A stretch of 64,000 nucleotides of DNA from an uncultured Armatimonadota bacterium (GTDB lineage: Bacteria; Armatimonadota; Fimbriimonadia; Fimbriimonadales; Fimbriimonadaceae). Of the stretch, positions 6,842 to 15,643 are shown piece by piece. The stretch spans positions 1-64,000 of the forward strand of contig CAIUHP010000030.1 in the NCBI GenBank assembly GCA_903899015.1, written 5' to 3'. The position numbers and the translations under genes are program-made. How positions within the stretch are numbered: position 1 is the stretch's first letter; each line of letters begins with the position of its first letter. Under the pieces are notes generated by a model, which saw only the letters and a program-made list of their open reading frames with translations, did not search any database and was not told the DNA's origin.

Positions 6842-9517
6842 TCAGTTTTGGGATGCTTCCAGTAATCGCTCGATCCTTACGGCGGTTACCTTGTATTCGG
6901 GGGAGCTTACGACTCGGTCTCGGAAGCTACTGGTCACACGGTTCATAAAGACGCGTGGATCGTGGAACGTGGCGAATAATTCGGTTCGGTTAACTGTCGG
7001 GGTGATCCATACGGGCAGAACGGCCGATCCGTATCGGCTAGCGATTCTCACCGACTCACCGTCTTCGATGTGGAGTTGTTGGGCATCGTCCGGGTTCATC
7101 TCAAGTCGGTCGGTCGGTCGGATTCTGTTGTTATCCGTTCGCTCGGTCATAGTGCCTGCATTAAATTGAGCGAGCGTGCGACCCGTGTTTAGCAAGTATG
7201 GGTACTCCGAGTTTGTGACTTCAAGAGTTGGAAAATATTCAATCTTCGAGAACTTCGCAAGATCGCCGATGGGGAAGTTCTTGGTATGAAGAATAGTTGT
7301 GCCGGGGTGATCAGCGGTTGGGCATGGCCACTGCAAACCATTCTCTTCAATCCGGTCGTAGGAAATGCCTGCCCCAGGCTTCCAAACTCGCTGTACTTCG
7401 GACCAAATCTCGGCGGGCGACGCAAAGTTGAAATGCGACCCGTAACCCATATGAGTAGCAAGTTCTTTAATGATTTGCCAATCTGGCTTAGATTGCCCGA
7501 TGACGGGCAGACATTGCCGAACCCGTTGCACGCGCCGCTCGGAGTTCATGAAGGTCCCGTCTTTCTCATACGATGTGCAGCACGGAAGGAAGACGTTTCC
7601 GAATTCTTTGGCGGTTTCGCTCAAGAAGATGTCCTGAATGACGAGTAGGTCCAGTTTGCGCAGTCCTTCCGCCGTCTCTTTGGCGTTTGGACTCGAAAAG
7701 TACACATCGTAACCGATGGCATACAAGGCTTTAAGTGATCCTGCAACCGATGCGTCCAGCATCTTCATCCAATTCAGCCCCGGTTCGCGAGGAATGGGCA
7801 CGCCCCAGACCTCTTCAAAGAGAGGTGCAGATGTTTCGATGGGAGTGTAACCGGCTAAGTTTGACGGTTCACATCCCATGTGGGCGGACCCTTGAACGTT
7901 GTTTTGCCCGCGGAGTGGATTTTCGCCCGATCCGGGTTTGCCCAAATTTCCGGTGAGCAAGGCGAGATTCACCAAGCAACGAACCCCTTCCGTGCCTTGG
8001 GTATGTTCGGTCATTCCCAAGCCATGAAAGATCATCGCAGGTTTGGCGGTCGCGTAGATCTTTGCTGCTTTGCGGATGTCGTCAGCGGAAACGCCCGCGA
8101 TCTGCGCAGCGCGTTCTGGCGTCCATTCGGCTAAGAAGGCGCGAAAGCCTTCTAGGTCTTGAGTTCGCTGAACGATGAATTCGTGGTCGCAAAGGTCCGC
8201 TACCAAAATGGCGTGAGCGATAGCATGGAACGTTGGAATGTTGGTACCAGGACGTATCTGAAGATGTACATCGGCAAGTTGAGCCAACTCGGTCTTTCGT
8301 GGATCGACAACGACAAGTTGAGCTCCTTTTAGGACTTGCTGCTTGATTCGCGCTCCAACAATCGGGTGATTCTCGGTTGGGTTGGCTCCACAAATCATGA
8401 AGCCGTGAGCTAATTCGATGTCGTTAAAAGAGTTGGTTGAGGCACCGGTTCCGAGAGTGGACTTAAGTGCGCTTGCGCTCGGAGCGTGGCAAACACGAGC
8501 ACAGCAGTCCACATTGTTGGAGCCAATAACCACTCGGGCAAACTTCTGAGCAAAATAGTTTTCTTCGTTGGTTGCTCGCGACGAACCTAAGACGCCGATT
8601 GCCGATGGGCCGTGTTCTTGCAAAATGGATTTGAGCCTAGACCCAATAAAGGCATAGGCTTCGTCCCAACTTACTTCTTTCCAGGTTCCGTCGATGCGGA
8701 TCATGGGTTCCGTAACGCGGTCTTTGGCGTGAGCAAACCGGTGCGCGTAGCGTCCTTTGACACATAGATGCCCTTTATTGACGGGGGCGTCCTTTACTGG
8801 TCGAGCTACGATGACTTCGCCGTCGCGAACACCGACTTCCATTTCGCATCCGGTTCCGCAGTAAGCACAAGTTGTTCGCGTCCACGAGGTTGGCTGTCCT
8901 CTTTCGACAACCAAGCGATCCTGAATCGCTCCGGAAGGGCAAGTATCGGCACAAGCACCGCAACTAACGCACGAACTTGAGAGCAGGCTATCGCCTTTAT
9001 CGGGACGTATCTCCGTCCGATCTCCCCGATTCCAGACCCGCCAAACGAATTGGCCCTGGAGTTCGTTGCAGATTCTCACGCAACGGTAGCAGTGGACGCA
9101 CTTGTCCATATCGACTTGGATATACGGGTGGTCAAAGTCTTTGAAGCCACCACTACGTGCACCGCTCGGCTCGATTCCGTAGTGCTTGAGGTATCGATGG
9201 AACTCGATGTGATCGTCTAGTGGCTCATTTGCCGGATAGTTTGCGGCGAGCAGGCGAAGATTCGTTCGGCGATCTGCTTCTGTGGCATCCGAATGCGTCA
9301 GGATGCTCATGCCTTCTGCAAGCGGAGTCGTACATGCGGCCGCTAATCGATCTTGACCTTCAATTTCGACGCTACAAAGGCGGCAAGCTCCGGTCGGAAG
9401 AATTCTAGAGTCATTACATAGAGTGGGGACTTCTAAGCCAACTTGCCGGATCGCGGACAGTATGGAAACACCATCCGGAAATTCATGCTCTTGCTGATTG
9501 ATTCTTACATGAAGCAC
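6842..9517 (-). CDS. fdhA: NAD-dependent formate dehydrogenase, molybdopterin catalytic subunit (Cys form)
   Basis: The catalytic subunit interconverts formate and CO2. From the GTG at 9517 it has 891 aa. The order of domains is as follows. First is a 2Fe-2S ferredoxin-like domain with Cys34, 45, 48 and 62. Next are two 4Fe-4S motifs (CVHCYRCVRIC and CVSCGACADTC). Then comes a further 4Fe-4S motif, CAYCGTGC, and the large bis-MGD domain. The active-site residue is Cys343 in RVCHAPS, where other enzymes have selenocysteine. The GTG is chosen over the longer frame (to 9589) because GAGGAG sits 8 nt upstream and the 2Fe-2S domain then starts at once. It overlaps the upstream NADH-binding subunit gene by 13 bp. 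The layout resembles Rhodobacter FdsA. Confidence 0.93.
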   Translation of the reverse strand: MLHVRINQQEHEFPDGVSILSAIRQVGLEVPTLCNDSRILPTGACRLCSVEIEGQDRLAAACTTPLAEGMSILTHSDATEADRRTNLRLLAANYPANEPLDDHIEFHRYLKHYGIEPSGARSGGFKDFDHPYIQVDMDKCVHCYRCVRICNELQGQFVWRVWNRGDRTEIRPDKGDSLLSSSCVSCGACADTCPSGAIQDRLVVERGQPTSWTRTTCAYCGTGCEMEVGVRDGEVIVARPVKDAPVNKGHLCVKGRYAHRFAHAKDRVTEPMIRIDGTWKEVSWDEAYAFIGSRLKSILQEHGPSAIGVLGSSRATNEENYFAQKFARVVIGSNNVDCCARVCHAPSASALKSTLGTGASTNSFNDIELAHGFMICGANPTENHPIVGARIKQQVLKGAQLVVVDPRKTELAQLADVHLQIRPGTNIPTFHAIAHAILVADLCDHEFIVQRTQDLEGFRAFLAEWTPERAAQIAGVSADDIRKAAKIYATAKPAMIFHGLGMTEHTQGTEGVRCLVNLALLTGNLGKPGSGENPLRGQNNVQGSAHMGCEPSNLAGYTPIETSAPLFEEVWGVPIPREPGLNWMKMLDASVAGSLKALYAIGYDVYFSSPNAKETAEGLRKLDLLVIQDIFLSETAKEFGNVFLPCCTSYEKDGTFMNSERRVQRVRQCLPVIGQSKPDWQIIKELATHMGYGSHFNFASPAEIWSEVQRVWKPGAGISYDRIEENGLQWPCPTADHPGTTILHTKNFPIGDLAKFSKIEYFPTLEVTNSEYPYLLNTGRTLAQFNAGTMTERTDNNRIRPTDRLEMNPDDAQQLHIEDGESVRIASRYGSAVLPVWITPTVNRTELFATFHDPRVFMNRVTSSFRDRVVSSPEYKVTAVRIERLLEASQN

Positions 9518-10983
9518 GGTTGAAGCTCCTCGCTGAATTTTTCCAATACACTCGCGGCAAGAACCGAGAGGCCGGTTCCATGTCCGCACAAGCTTGTCCT
9601 TCTTAAGGCGTCGAGAATGGATCTCAACTCGCTTTCTTCACGTGAAGTAAGGGGTTGTCCCTTACTCGCCTGACTCAGTAGATTTTGTATTCGCCGACTA
9701 CCATGTCTACAAGGTGTGCACTTGCCACATGATTCTTGAGCTCCGAACTCAAATTCGTGAGTCAAGAGGTCGATCATACGAGTATTGCTGTCAAATGCGA
9801 CGATGCCCCCGTGACCGATAGCTCCTCCGACTTGGCGTAACTCCTCGAATCCAAAAAGAGTATCGAACTCTGAAGGGTGGAGCAAACCAACGATTGGTCC
9901 GCCAATCATGAGAGCTTTAATATCTCCGGTTCTTAATCCACCTCCGATCTCTTCTACGATCGTTCTCACGGGGATACCGAACTCAACTTCATAGAGGCCC
10001 GGTCGGTTAAAAAGGCTGTTGAGTGAGATCGCTTTCGTGCCTCGACTCTTGCTGAATCCGAGATTTGCGTAAGCTTCGGAACCATGAAGAATGATCCAAG
10101 GGATGCTTGAGAGAGTCTCTACGTTGTTGATGAGGGTCGGGCAATGGAAGAGTCCCGACTCAGTTGGGAACGGCGGCCTTGCTCTGACCTCGGGCCTTCG
10201 ATGTTCAATCGAGTTGAGCAGGGAAGTCTCCTCACCGCAAACGTAGCTTCCTTGCCCAATAACTAATTCAATTTCAAAGTTGCCCAGGATGCCCGCACTC
10301 TTTACTTCTGAGAGCGCAATCTCAAGCTTGGATTGGGCGACCGGATATTCCTTTCGCAGATAGATATATCCCTTATCGGCCCCCACTGCGAAAGCAGAAA
10401 TGGCAAGGGCTTCGATGAGTCGGTGAGGGACTCGTTCGATAATAAAGCGATCGATATAGGAGCCATGATCTCCCTCATCGGCGTTTGCGATCACGTACTT
10501 AGGGAGTATCGTCTGGTTTGCAACCGCCATCCATTTCTTTCCTGCTGGAAACCCGGCCCCTCCCCTGCCCCGGAGATTGGAGCGATCTACTTGTTCGATC
10601 ACCCAATGAGAAGTGTGTTGCCGAGCCGTCTCGAGGGCCTCGTACCCGCCGTGCGACCGATAGCTTGCTAAGTCGACCATGGATTGATCGACGACACCCA
10701 TTAGCACGATCGCTTCTTTGGAGCAGACCTCAACGTGAGGTTGATCGAGAGTTTCCGTACTCGATGGGGATGCGTAGCACTTTCCCAAGCAATATACGGG
10801 CGGCCATTGGCTCATGGCCATGCGCCATCGCTCTTGATTCTGCTGTTTAGCCGCAAAGCAGGATGTTCCGCGACAAACGCGATGGTCAAGAGTTACATCG
10901 CTCAGCGAGTAAAACGACTCAACTTCTGGACCAGTCTGCGCGGGTCTCATGGCCTGACAACTTCGTCTCGACTGTTTAGCCAC
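9505..10983 (-). CDS. Formate dehydrogenase NADH-binding subunit (fused NuoE/NuoF-like)
   Basis: This is the diaphorase subunit that passes electrons between formate dehydrogenase and NAD+. The 492-aa protein fuses two modules. The N-terminal thioredoxin-like 2Fe-2S domain has Cys37, 42, 65 and 69 in the NuoE pattern C-x4-C...C-x3-C. The NuoF-like part has NLRGRGGAGFPAGKKW (FMN/NADH loop), CGEETSLLNSIEHRRPEVR, and a C-terminal 4Fe-4S motif ESCGKCTPCR with a distal Cys in TSLCGHG. This is the architecture of FdsB-type subunits, so the enzyme is a soluble NAD-linked complex. The GTG at 10983 begins the listed frame; the ATG at 10950 is an equally possible start. It is first in the three-gene formate operon and divergent from the GH20 gene. 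Confidence 0.92.
   Translation of the reverse strand: MAKQSRRSCQAMRPAQTGPEVESFYSLSDVTLDHRVCRGTSCFAAKQQNQERWRMAMSQWPPVYCLGKCYASPSSTETLDQPHVEVCSKEAIVLMGVVDQSMVDLASYRSHGGYEALETARQHTSHWVIEQVDRSNLRGRGGAGFPAGKKWMAVANQTILPKYVIANADEGDHGSYIDRFIIERVPHRLIEALAISAFAVGADKGYIYLRKEYPVAQSKLEIALSEVKSAGILGNFEIELVIGQGSYVCGEETSLLNSIEHRRPEVRARPPFPTESGLFHCPTLINNVETLSSIPWIILHGSEAYANLGFSKSRGTKAISLNSLFNRPGLYEVEFGIPVRTIVEEIGGGLRTGDIKALMIGGPIVGLLHPSEFDTLFGFEELRQVGGAIGHGGIVAFDSNTRMIDLLTHEFEFGAQESCGKCTPCRHGSRRIQNLLSQASKGQPLTSREESELRSILDALRRTSLCGHGTGLSVLAASVLEKFSEELQPCFM
9526..9531 (-). promoter_or_regulatory. Ribosome-binding site fixing the fdhA start
   Basis: On the minus strand GAGGAG is followed after 8 nt by the GTG at 9517-9515. 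The site lies inside the end of the upstream subunit gene. It supports translation from 9517 rather than from the longer frame. Confidence 0.75.
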
Positions 10984-11099
10984 AACATGTTCGGAAGTTA
11001 CCGCAGTCGATGAAAAGTGTCGCGTCAGTGAATATCAGGACAGTATCGAATCGGCTGTGAGTCCCACTTTGATTCGGTCCTGCTAGACTCGGAGGGAAG

Positions 11100-13340
11100 A
11101 TGTTCGCTAGTACGATTTTGGCCGGATTGTTGATTCTTGGAAGCCAAGTAACTGGAAACGGTCAATCTGACGTGATTAGTTTTGGCCACCCTAAACTGGC
11201 TGAGATCGCCCTCAGAGAGAAAGTGCCTAACGTTGTGCCTTTGGCGCGATCAGTTATCTCCAAGACGACTGGGATGCTCTCACTTCCCCGAACAATCTAT
11301 GTGGCAGATAAGACACTCTTCCGTGTTGCCCAAGTGCTTTCCGATGAAATATTCGCGTCTACGGGGTCTCGATGTCAGGTGACTTCTAAACGCACCCCTA
11401 GAACGATCCTATTAGGATTGTCAAGTAAAGGAAGCCCTGAAAGCTACTTTCTCTCGGTCAGGAAGGACGTGACTATTACGGCCGCGACCCCTCAGGGAGT
11501 CAGTTGGGGTTCTGTCACCTTACTTCAAATCATAAGGTCTACTAATAGGCAAGCGTACGTCCCTGAATGCGAGATCATCGATCATCCAGGCAAGCCTTAT
11601 CGAGGGCTTATGATCGACGTGGCTCGGCGATGGCACTCGGTGAATGTGCTGAAACAATGCGTCGAGCTATGCCACTTTTATAAGCTGAATTACCTCCAGC
11701 TTCACCTTTCCGACGATCAAGCATTTACGTTCCCAAGCAAATCGTTTCCTGAGATCAACCGCAGTAACCAGCATGGCGGGCCGAGCTACACCGTCGCGGA
11801 ACTCAAGGATCTTGTGCAATATGCGGACGACCGGGGAGTCGCGATTGTGCCTGAGATGGACATTCCGGGCCATTCGGCGACTTTGAATCGCACCATGCCC
11901 GATCTATTCAAGATCAAGGGGACCCAACCATACGAACATCATGCGTCGATAAATTTCGTGAACGAGAAGGTGCTGAGGGCAGTCGATACTCTCATTGGGG
12001 AAATGTGCGAAGTCTTTCATTCCTCGCCCTATTTTCACATGGGTGGTGATGAAGCCGATATTGCTCTTGCAGACCAACATCCGGACTTCCAAGCAGCTTT
12101 CAAAAAACTCGGTTTGCCGCCCAAATCCCAGCAAGAACTGTTTCGCCGATTTATTGGCCAAGTCGACGAGATGGTGAAGCGACGTGGCAAGAAGCTTATT
12201 GTTTGGGAAGGCTTTGGAAGGGATTTAAAGTCGCGATTTCCGATTCCAAAAGATGTTCTCGTAATGGAGTTTGAGAACGCTTATTATCTGCCGCAAGAGC
12301 TTTTGAAGGATGGTTTCTCCGTCGTGAATGCTTCTTGGACCCCGCTTTACGTCGTGAATCGCCATGTTTGGCCCGCAAAGGCTGTTTATGATTGGAATGT
12401 TTCGAAATTTGGCCGTTTTTCGAATCTGTATCAAACGACTGAATGGACAAAGGTTTCAGGGCCTCGACTTACTCAGGCCATTCAGGGAGCCCAGGCTTGC
12501 TCATGGGAAGGTCCCGAAGAGAACGAAATCGAAACCCTGAGACGAATCGTTGCTGCAATGTCGGAGCGTATTTGGAATCTCGAGACCGGTGGAAGCTATC
12601 TCGAATTTTCCGAAAGGTCATCCCGAGCCGATCAGATTCTGGAAAAGCTGATTCATAGAGTCGAGATTAGATCGAGCAAACTCGATGCGGTCGATCCTTC
12701 TGGATTCGATGTAGCCTGCTTTGCCAAGCCTCTTCGAATTTCGCTTCATCCTTTCCAACCCGGGACCGTGCGATTTACGAAGGATGGAAAGCCTCCGACC
12801 GGAGTTTCGCCAATCTACCAAGGACCTATTGAAATAACTCAAACCACCACGATTAGGGCGGCTGAATTTGATGTGTCTGGGAAACAACAGGGCTTCGAAA
12901 GTTCAAAGACTTTTTATTACGTGGCTTCGCACACTGCAAATCTAGCCGTTGGTAAGAAAGTGACGGTTTCCGGTGGGACACAAGGTGGACAAGTTCCCGA
13001 ATTGGTAGTCGATGACAACTTGGATCTTGCTTCCAGTTGGTGGGCAGGTCCCGCTCCGCAGTGGCTCCAAGTCGATCTTGGACGTCCGACGAAAGTAAGT
13101 CGAATCGAGGTGTTTCCCTATTGGGATGGCTCCCGCTACTACCAGTACACCGTTGAGATCAGCGCTGATGGAAAGTCTTGGACTAAGGTCGCCGATCGGT
13201 CGCACAATACGGTTCCCTCGAGCAATCAAGGCGATGAAATCCGAATTTCACCGCAGAATGTTCGATTTGTAAAAGTGAATATGATCCGCGGTAGCGCCAA
13301 CGATAGCGTCCACCTCGTTGAAGTTCGCGTTTGGAAATGA
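11100..13340 (+). CDS. Secreted GH20 beta-N-acetylhexosaminidase with C-terminal discoidin domain
   Basis: This 746-aa exported enzyme cleaves terminal N-acetylhexosamines, for example from chitin or peptidoglycan fragments. A signal peptide (residues 1-22) is followed by the GH20b-type N-terminal domain and the GH20 barrel from about 165 (YRGLMIDVARRW). The substrate-assisted Asp-Glu pair is D317-E318 in FHMGGDEAD. LQLHLSDDQAF and VPEMDIPGHS are also typical. After about residue 545 there is a chitobiase C-terminal-like beta domain (FTKDGKPPTG...TIRAAEFD). The end (about 610-746) is an F5/8 type C carbohydrate-binding domain (NLAVGKKVTVSG...LQVDLGRPTKVSRIEV). The ATG is preceded by GGAGGG. 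A GH32-type gene follows 47 bp downstream. Confidence 0.93.
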   Translation: MFASTILAGLLILGSQVTGNGQSDVISFGHPKLAEIALREKVPNVVPLARSVISKTTGMLSLPRTIYVADKTLFRVAQVLSDEIFASTGSRCQVTSKRTPRTILLGLSSKGSPESYFLSVRKDVTITAATPQGVSWGSVTLLQIIRSTNRQAYVPECEIIDHPGKPYRGLMIDVARRWHSVNVLKQCVELCHFYKLNYLQLHLSDDQAFTFPSKSFPEINRSNQHGGPSYTVAELKDLVQYADDRGVAIVPEMDIPGHSATLNRTMPDLFKIKGTQPYEHHASINFVNEKVLRAVDTLIGEMCEVFHSSPYFHMGGDEADIALADQHPDFQAAFKKLGLPPKSQQELFRRFIGQVDEMVKRRGKKLIVWEGFGRDLKSRFPIPKDVLVMEFENAYYLPQELLKDGFSVVNASWTPLYVVNRHVWPAKAVYDWNVSKFGRFSNLYQTTEWTKVSGPRLTQAIQGAQACSWEGPEENEIETLRRIVAAMSERIWNLETGGSYLEFSERSSRADQILEKLIHRVEIRSSKLDAVDPSGFDVACFAKPLRISLHPFQPGTVRFTKDGKPPTGVSPIYQGPIEITQTTTIRAAEFDVSGKQQGFESSKTFYYVASHTANLAVGKKVTVSGGTQGGQVPELVVDDNLDLASSWWAGPAPQWLQVDLGRPTKVSRIEVFPYWDGSRYYQYTVEISADGKSWTKVADRSHNTVPSSNQGDEIRISPQNVRFVKVNMIRGSANDSVHLVEVRVWK

Positions 13341-13387
13341 ATTCTTTAGGGACAACCTTGCGGCACGAACGGGTGTAAGATCGGTTC

Positions 13388-15643
13388 ATGTGTCACTCGT
13401 GGGCCGGCCGGGTTTTGGGTTGTTTGATCGTTTTAGGATTGCAATCGATGGGGATGGCAGATCAGATGGTTGATAAAACGTTGGTGGTCTGGGCAGCGCC
13501 AAGGAACCTTAACCAGAGGGCGGGGTCGGCATTGACGCTCGACGACGGACATTCGCACTTCGATGGCATTGTGTTTGGCGAGATCGCGGAGCGGAGGTGG
13601 ATGGCGGGAAGTGATATGTACTCTCGCACAAATCGCGACCAATCCAACTGGCACTCAGAAGGAAGCAAAGACTTCGTTCAAATAGCGATTGTCTACCGAG
13701 GCAAGCAAGTGACTCTCTATCGAAACGGGGTCGAGTACGCCCAATACACCCTTGCGAACCCGGGTCTTAAATTCGGAGAAGCGGTGAACGTACTGTTTGG
13801 ACGTCGACACCTGGATGCAAAAGACCCCGATAACTCATTTACGGGACAGATTAAAGATGCCCGAATTTACGATCGAGCGCTCGATATTTCGGCGATCGCT
13901 CATCTACAGCCAGGAAAGCTTTCCGGAGTCAAGCCATGGGCTTGGTGGTCTTTTGCCGACAAGGGATTGATCGAGCAAACCGGCCGCTTTACTGAGATGA
14001 GCCTGATTGGGGACGTAAAGCTAGGTAAAGAAGGCTTGATACTTGGCGGCAAAGGGGCGACTCTTTTATGTCGAGCACTGGGTTCGGGACCAACATCCAA
14101 AGTTCCAGGCCAGTGGTCCGTTACCGACGCGGTTCCTGATGAAGTGGTTCAAGCCTCCCGGCAACTTCGCGAAAGGCTACTTGCTGATCCGACTCGGCCT
14201 GGTTATCACTTCTGCGTTCCGGAAGATCAGGGCATGCCAGGCGATCCTAATGGCGCGTTCTATGCGAATGGGCGATATCACCTGATGTACCTGTACAACC
14301 GAACTGGTTCAGGATTTTGCTGGGGGCACATTTCGAGCTCGGACCTCGTGCATTGGCGGCATCATCCGGATGCGATTGGACCAGGCGCGGGCGACGACGG
14401 CTGCTTCAGCGGGGGAGCTTTCTTAGATTCAGATGGCGTCGCCTATTTGTCCTATTGGATGCTTTGGGGGGCAAAAGGAATTGGCCTCGCCAAGAGTACG
14501 GATTCAAACTTCGATCACTGGACAAAGTCACCATCCAATCCGGTGATTCGCTCAACCGAATGGGGTGTCACCGAGATGCAAGGGAAGGGAGGTAAGCCGA
14601 TTTATGTCGGTTCAGCAGATCCTTCAAACATTTGGAAGAAAGACGGTCATTACTACATGCTCACCGGTAGCCTCGCAGTGCTCAACAAAGTTGGTCGAAA
14701 TCCAGACTCACCCATTTCTGAGCAAGGGGATCGACTCTATCTCTTTGAGTCGGACGACCTCAAGAAGTGGAATTACAAACACGTCTTTTATGAGCGCAAT
14801 CCGGCTTGGACGGATCGAAGCGAAGACGACATGTGCCCGAGCTTCCTGCCGTTACCGTCGGGACCCGGTGGAGGCTCGCCAAGTGGTAAGCATCTTCTGC
14901 TTTTCATTAGTCACAACAAGGGCTGCCAATACTATGTTGGAGATTATCGAGACGATCATTTCTTTCCCGATAACCATGGGCGCATGAGCTGGGTGGATAA
15001 CACATATTTCGCACCCGAAGCGCTTGTGGATGGCCAAGGGCGGCAGATCATGTGGGCTTGGCTTACGGACAATCCGACCGGCGATAGGGAGCGGGGTTGG
15101 TCAGGAGTCTATGGTCTCCCGCGAACCCTTTGGCTCGGAGACGATGGAACCCTTAGGATGGCACCGGTCCAAGAACTCGATTCGCTGCGAGGAAAAGAAG
15201 CAGAGTGGAACATCGCGAGCGTCATACCCATGCTCCAAGGAGTCGACAAAACTTCTTGTGAGGTTCAAACGGAATGGACCGTTGGAGCGTCCAGTCAATG
15301 TGGTCTCAACGTTCGAGCCTCGTCGGACGGTAAGGAATACACCAGCATATACTACGATGCTAAGACTCATGAGCTAGTTTTTGATGCCACCCATAGTGGT
15401 GGAGATGGCCGCACGGTCGTCGAGCGTGCTCCATTAACTCTCAAACCAGGCGAGAACCTCAAGCTCAGAGTATTCATCGACAAATCGGTCATTGAAGTCT
15501 TCGCAAATGACCGTCAGGCGATTGGGCGGCGGGTGTATCCGGTGGGTAAAGACAGCACGGAAATCAGCCTATTTGAAAGCGGCACGGATCATGTGCTCCA
15601 CCATCTTGTAGGATGGACCATGAATCCGTCGAACCCGTATTAG
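13388..15643 (+). CDS. Secreted GH32-type glycosidase with N-terminal LamG-like domain, divergent active site
   Basis: This is a 751-aa exported protein (signal peptide about 1-24). Residues about 30-180 form a concanavalin/LamG-like fold ending FTGQIKDARIYDRALD. Residues about 275-600 are a five-bladed GH32 propeller with GDPNGAFYANGRYHLMY, where Asp286 is the expected nucleophile. The C-terminal beta sandwich ends LRVFIDKSVIEVFANDRQA, a hallmark of GH32. Two standard motifs differ: RDP reads SADP (Asp411), and the acid/base motif EC reads MC at 482-483, with Glu479 three residues earlier. It is thus a fructan-hydrolase relative with altered specificity, or one using Glu479. Its end overlaps the convergent TIGR03790-like gene by 4 bp. 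Confidence 0.85.
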   Translation: MCHSWAGRVLGCLIVLGLQSMGMADQMVDKTLVVWAAPRNLNQRAGSALTLDDGHSHFDGIVFGEIAERRWMAGSDMYSRTNRDQSNWHSEGSKDFVQIAIVYRGKQVTLYRNGVEYAQYTLANPGLKFGEAVNVLFGRRHLDAKDPDNSFTGQIKDARIYDRALDISAIAHLQPGKLSGVKPWAWWSFADKGLIEQTGRFTEMSLIGDVKLGKEGLILGGKGATLLCRALGSGPTSKVPGQWSVTDAVPDEVVQASRQLRERLLADPTRPGYHFCVPEDQGMPGDPNGAFYANGRYHLMYLYNRTGSGFCWGHISSSDLVHWRHHPDAIGPGAGDDGCFSGGAFLDSDGVAYLSYWMLWGAKGIGLAKSTDSNFDHWTKSPSNPVIRSTEWGVTEMQGKGGKPIYVGSADPSNIWKKDGHYYMLTGSLAVLNKVGRNPDSPISEQGDRLYLFESDDLKKWNYKHVFYERNPAWTDRSEDDMCPSFLPLPSGPGGGSPSGKHLLLFISHNKGCQYYVGDYRDDHFFPDNHGRMSWVDNTYFAPEALVDGQGRQIMWAWLTDNPTGDRERGWSGVYGLPRTLWLGDDGTLRMAPVQELDSLRGKEAEWNIASVIPMLQGVDKTSCEVQTEWTVGASSQCGLNVRASSDGKEYTSIYYDAKTHELVFDATHSGGDGRTVVERAPLTLKPGENLKLRVFIDKSVIEVFANDRQAIGRRVYPVGKDSTEISLFESGTDHVLHHLVGWTMNPSNPY

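Noticed and set aside
8480-8500. Possible selenocysteine site in formate dehydrogenase
   Set aside because: The active-site codon is TGC (Cys343), not TGA.
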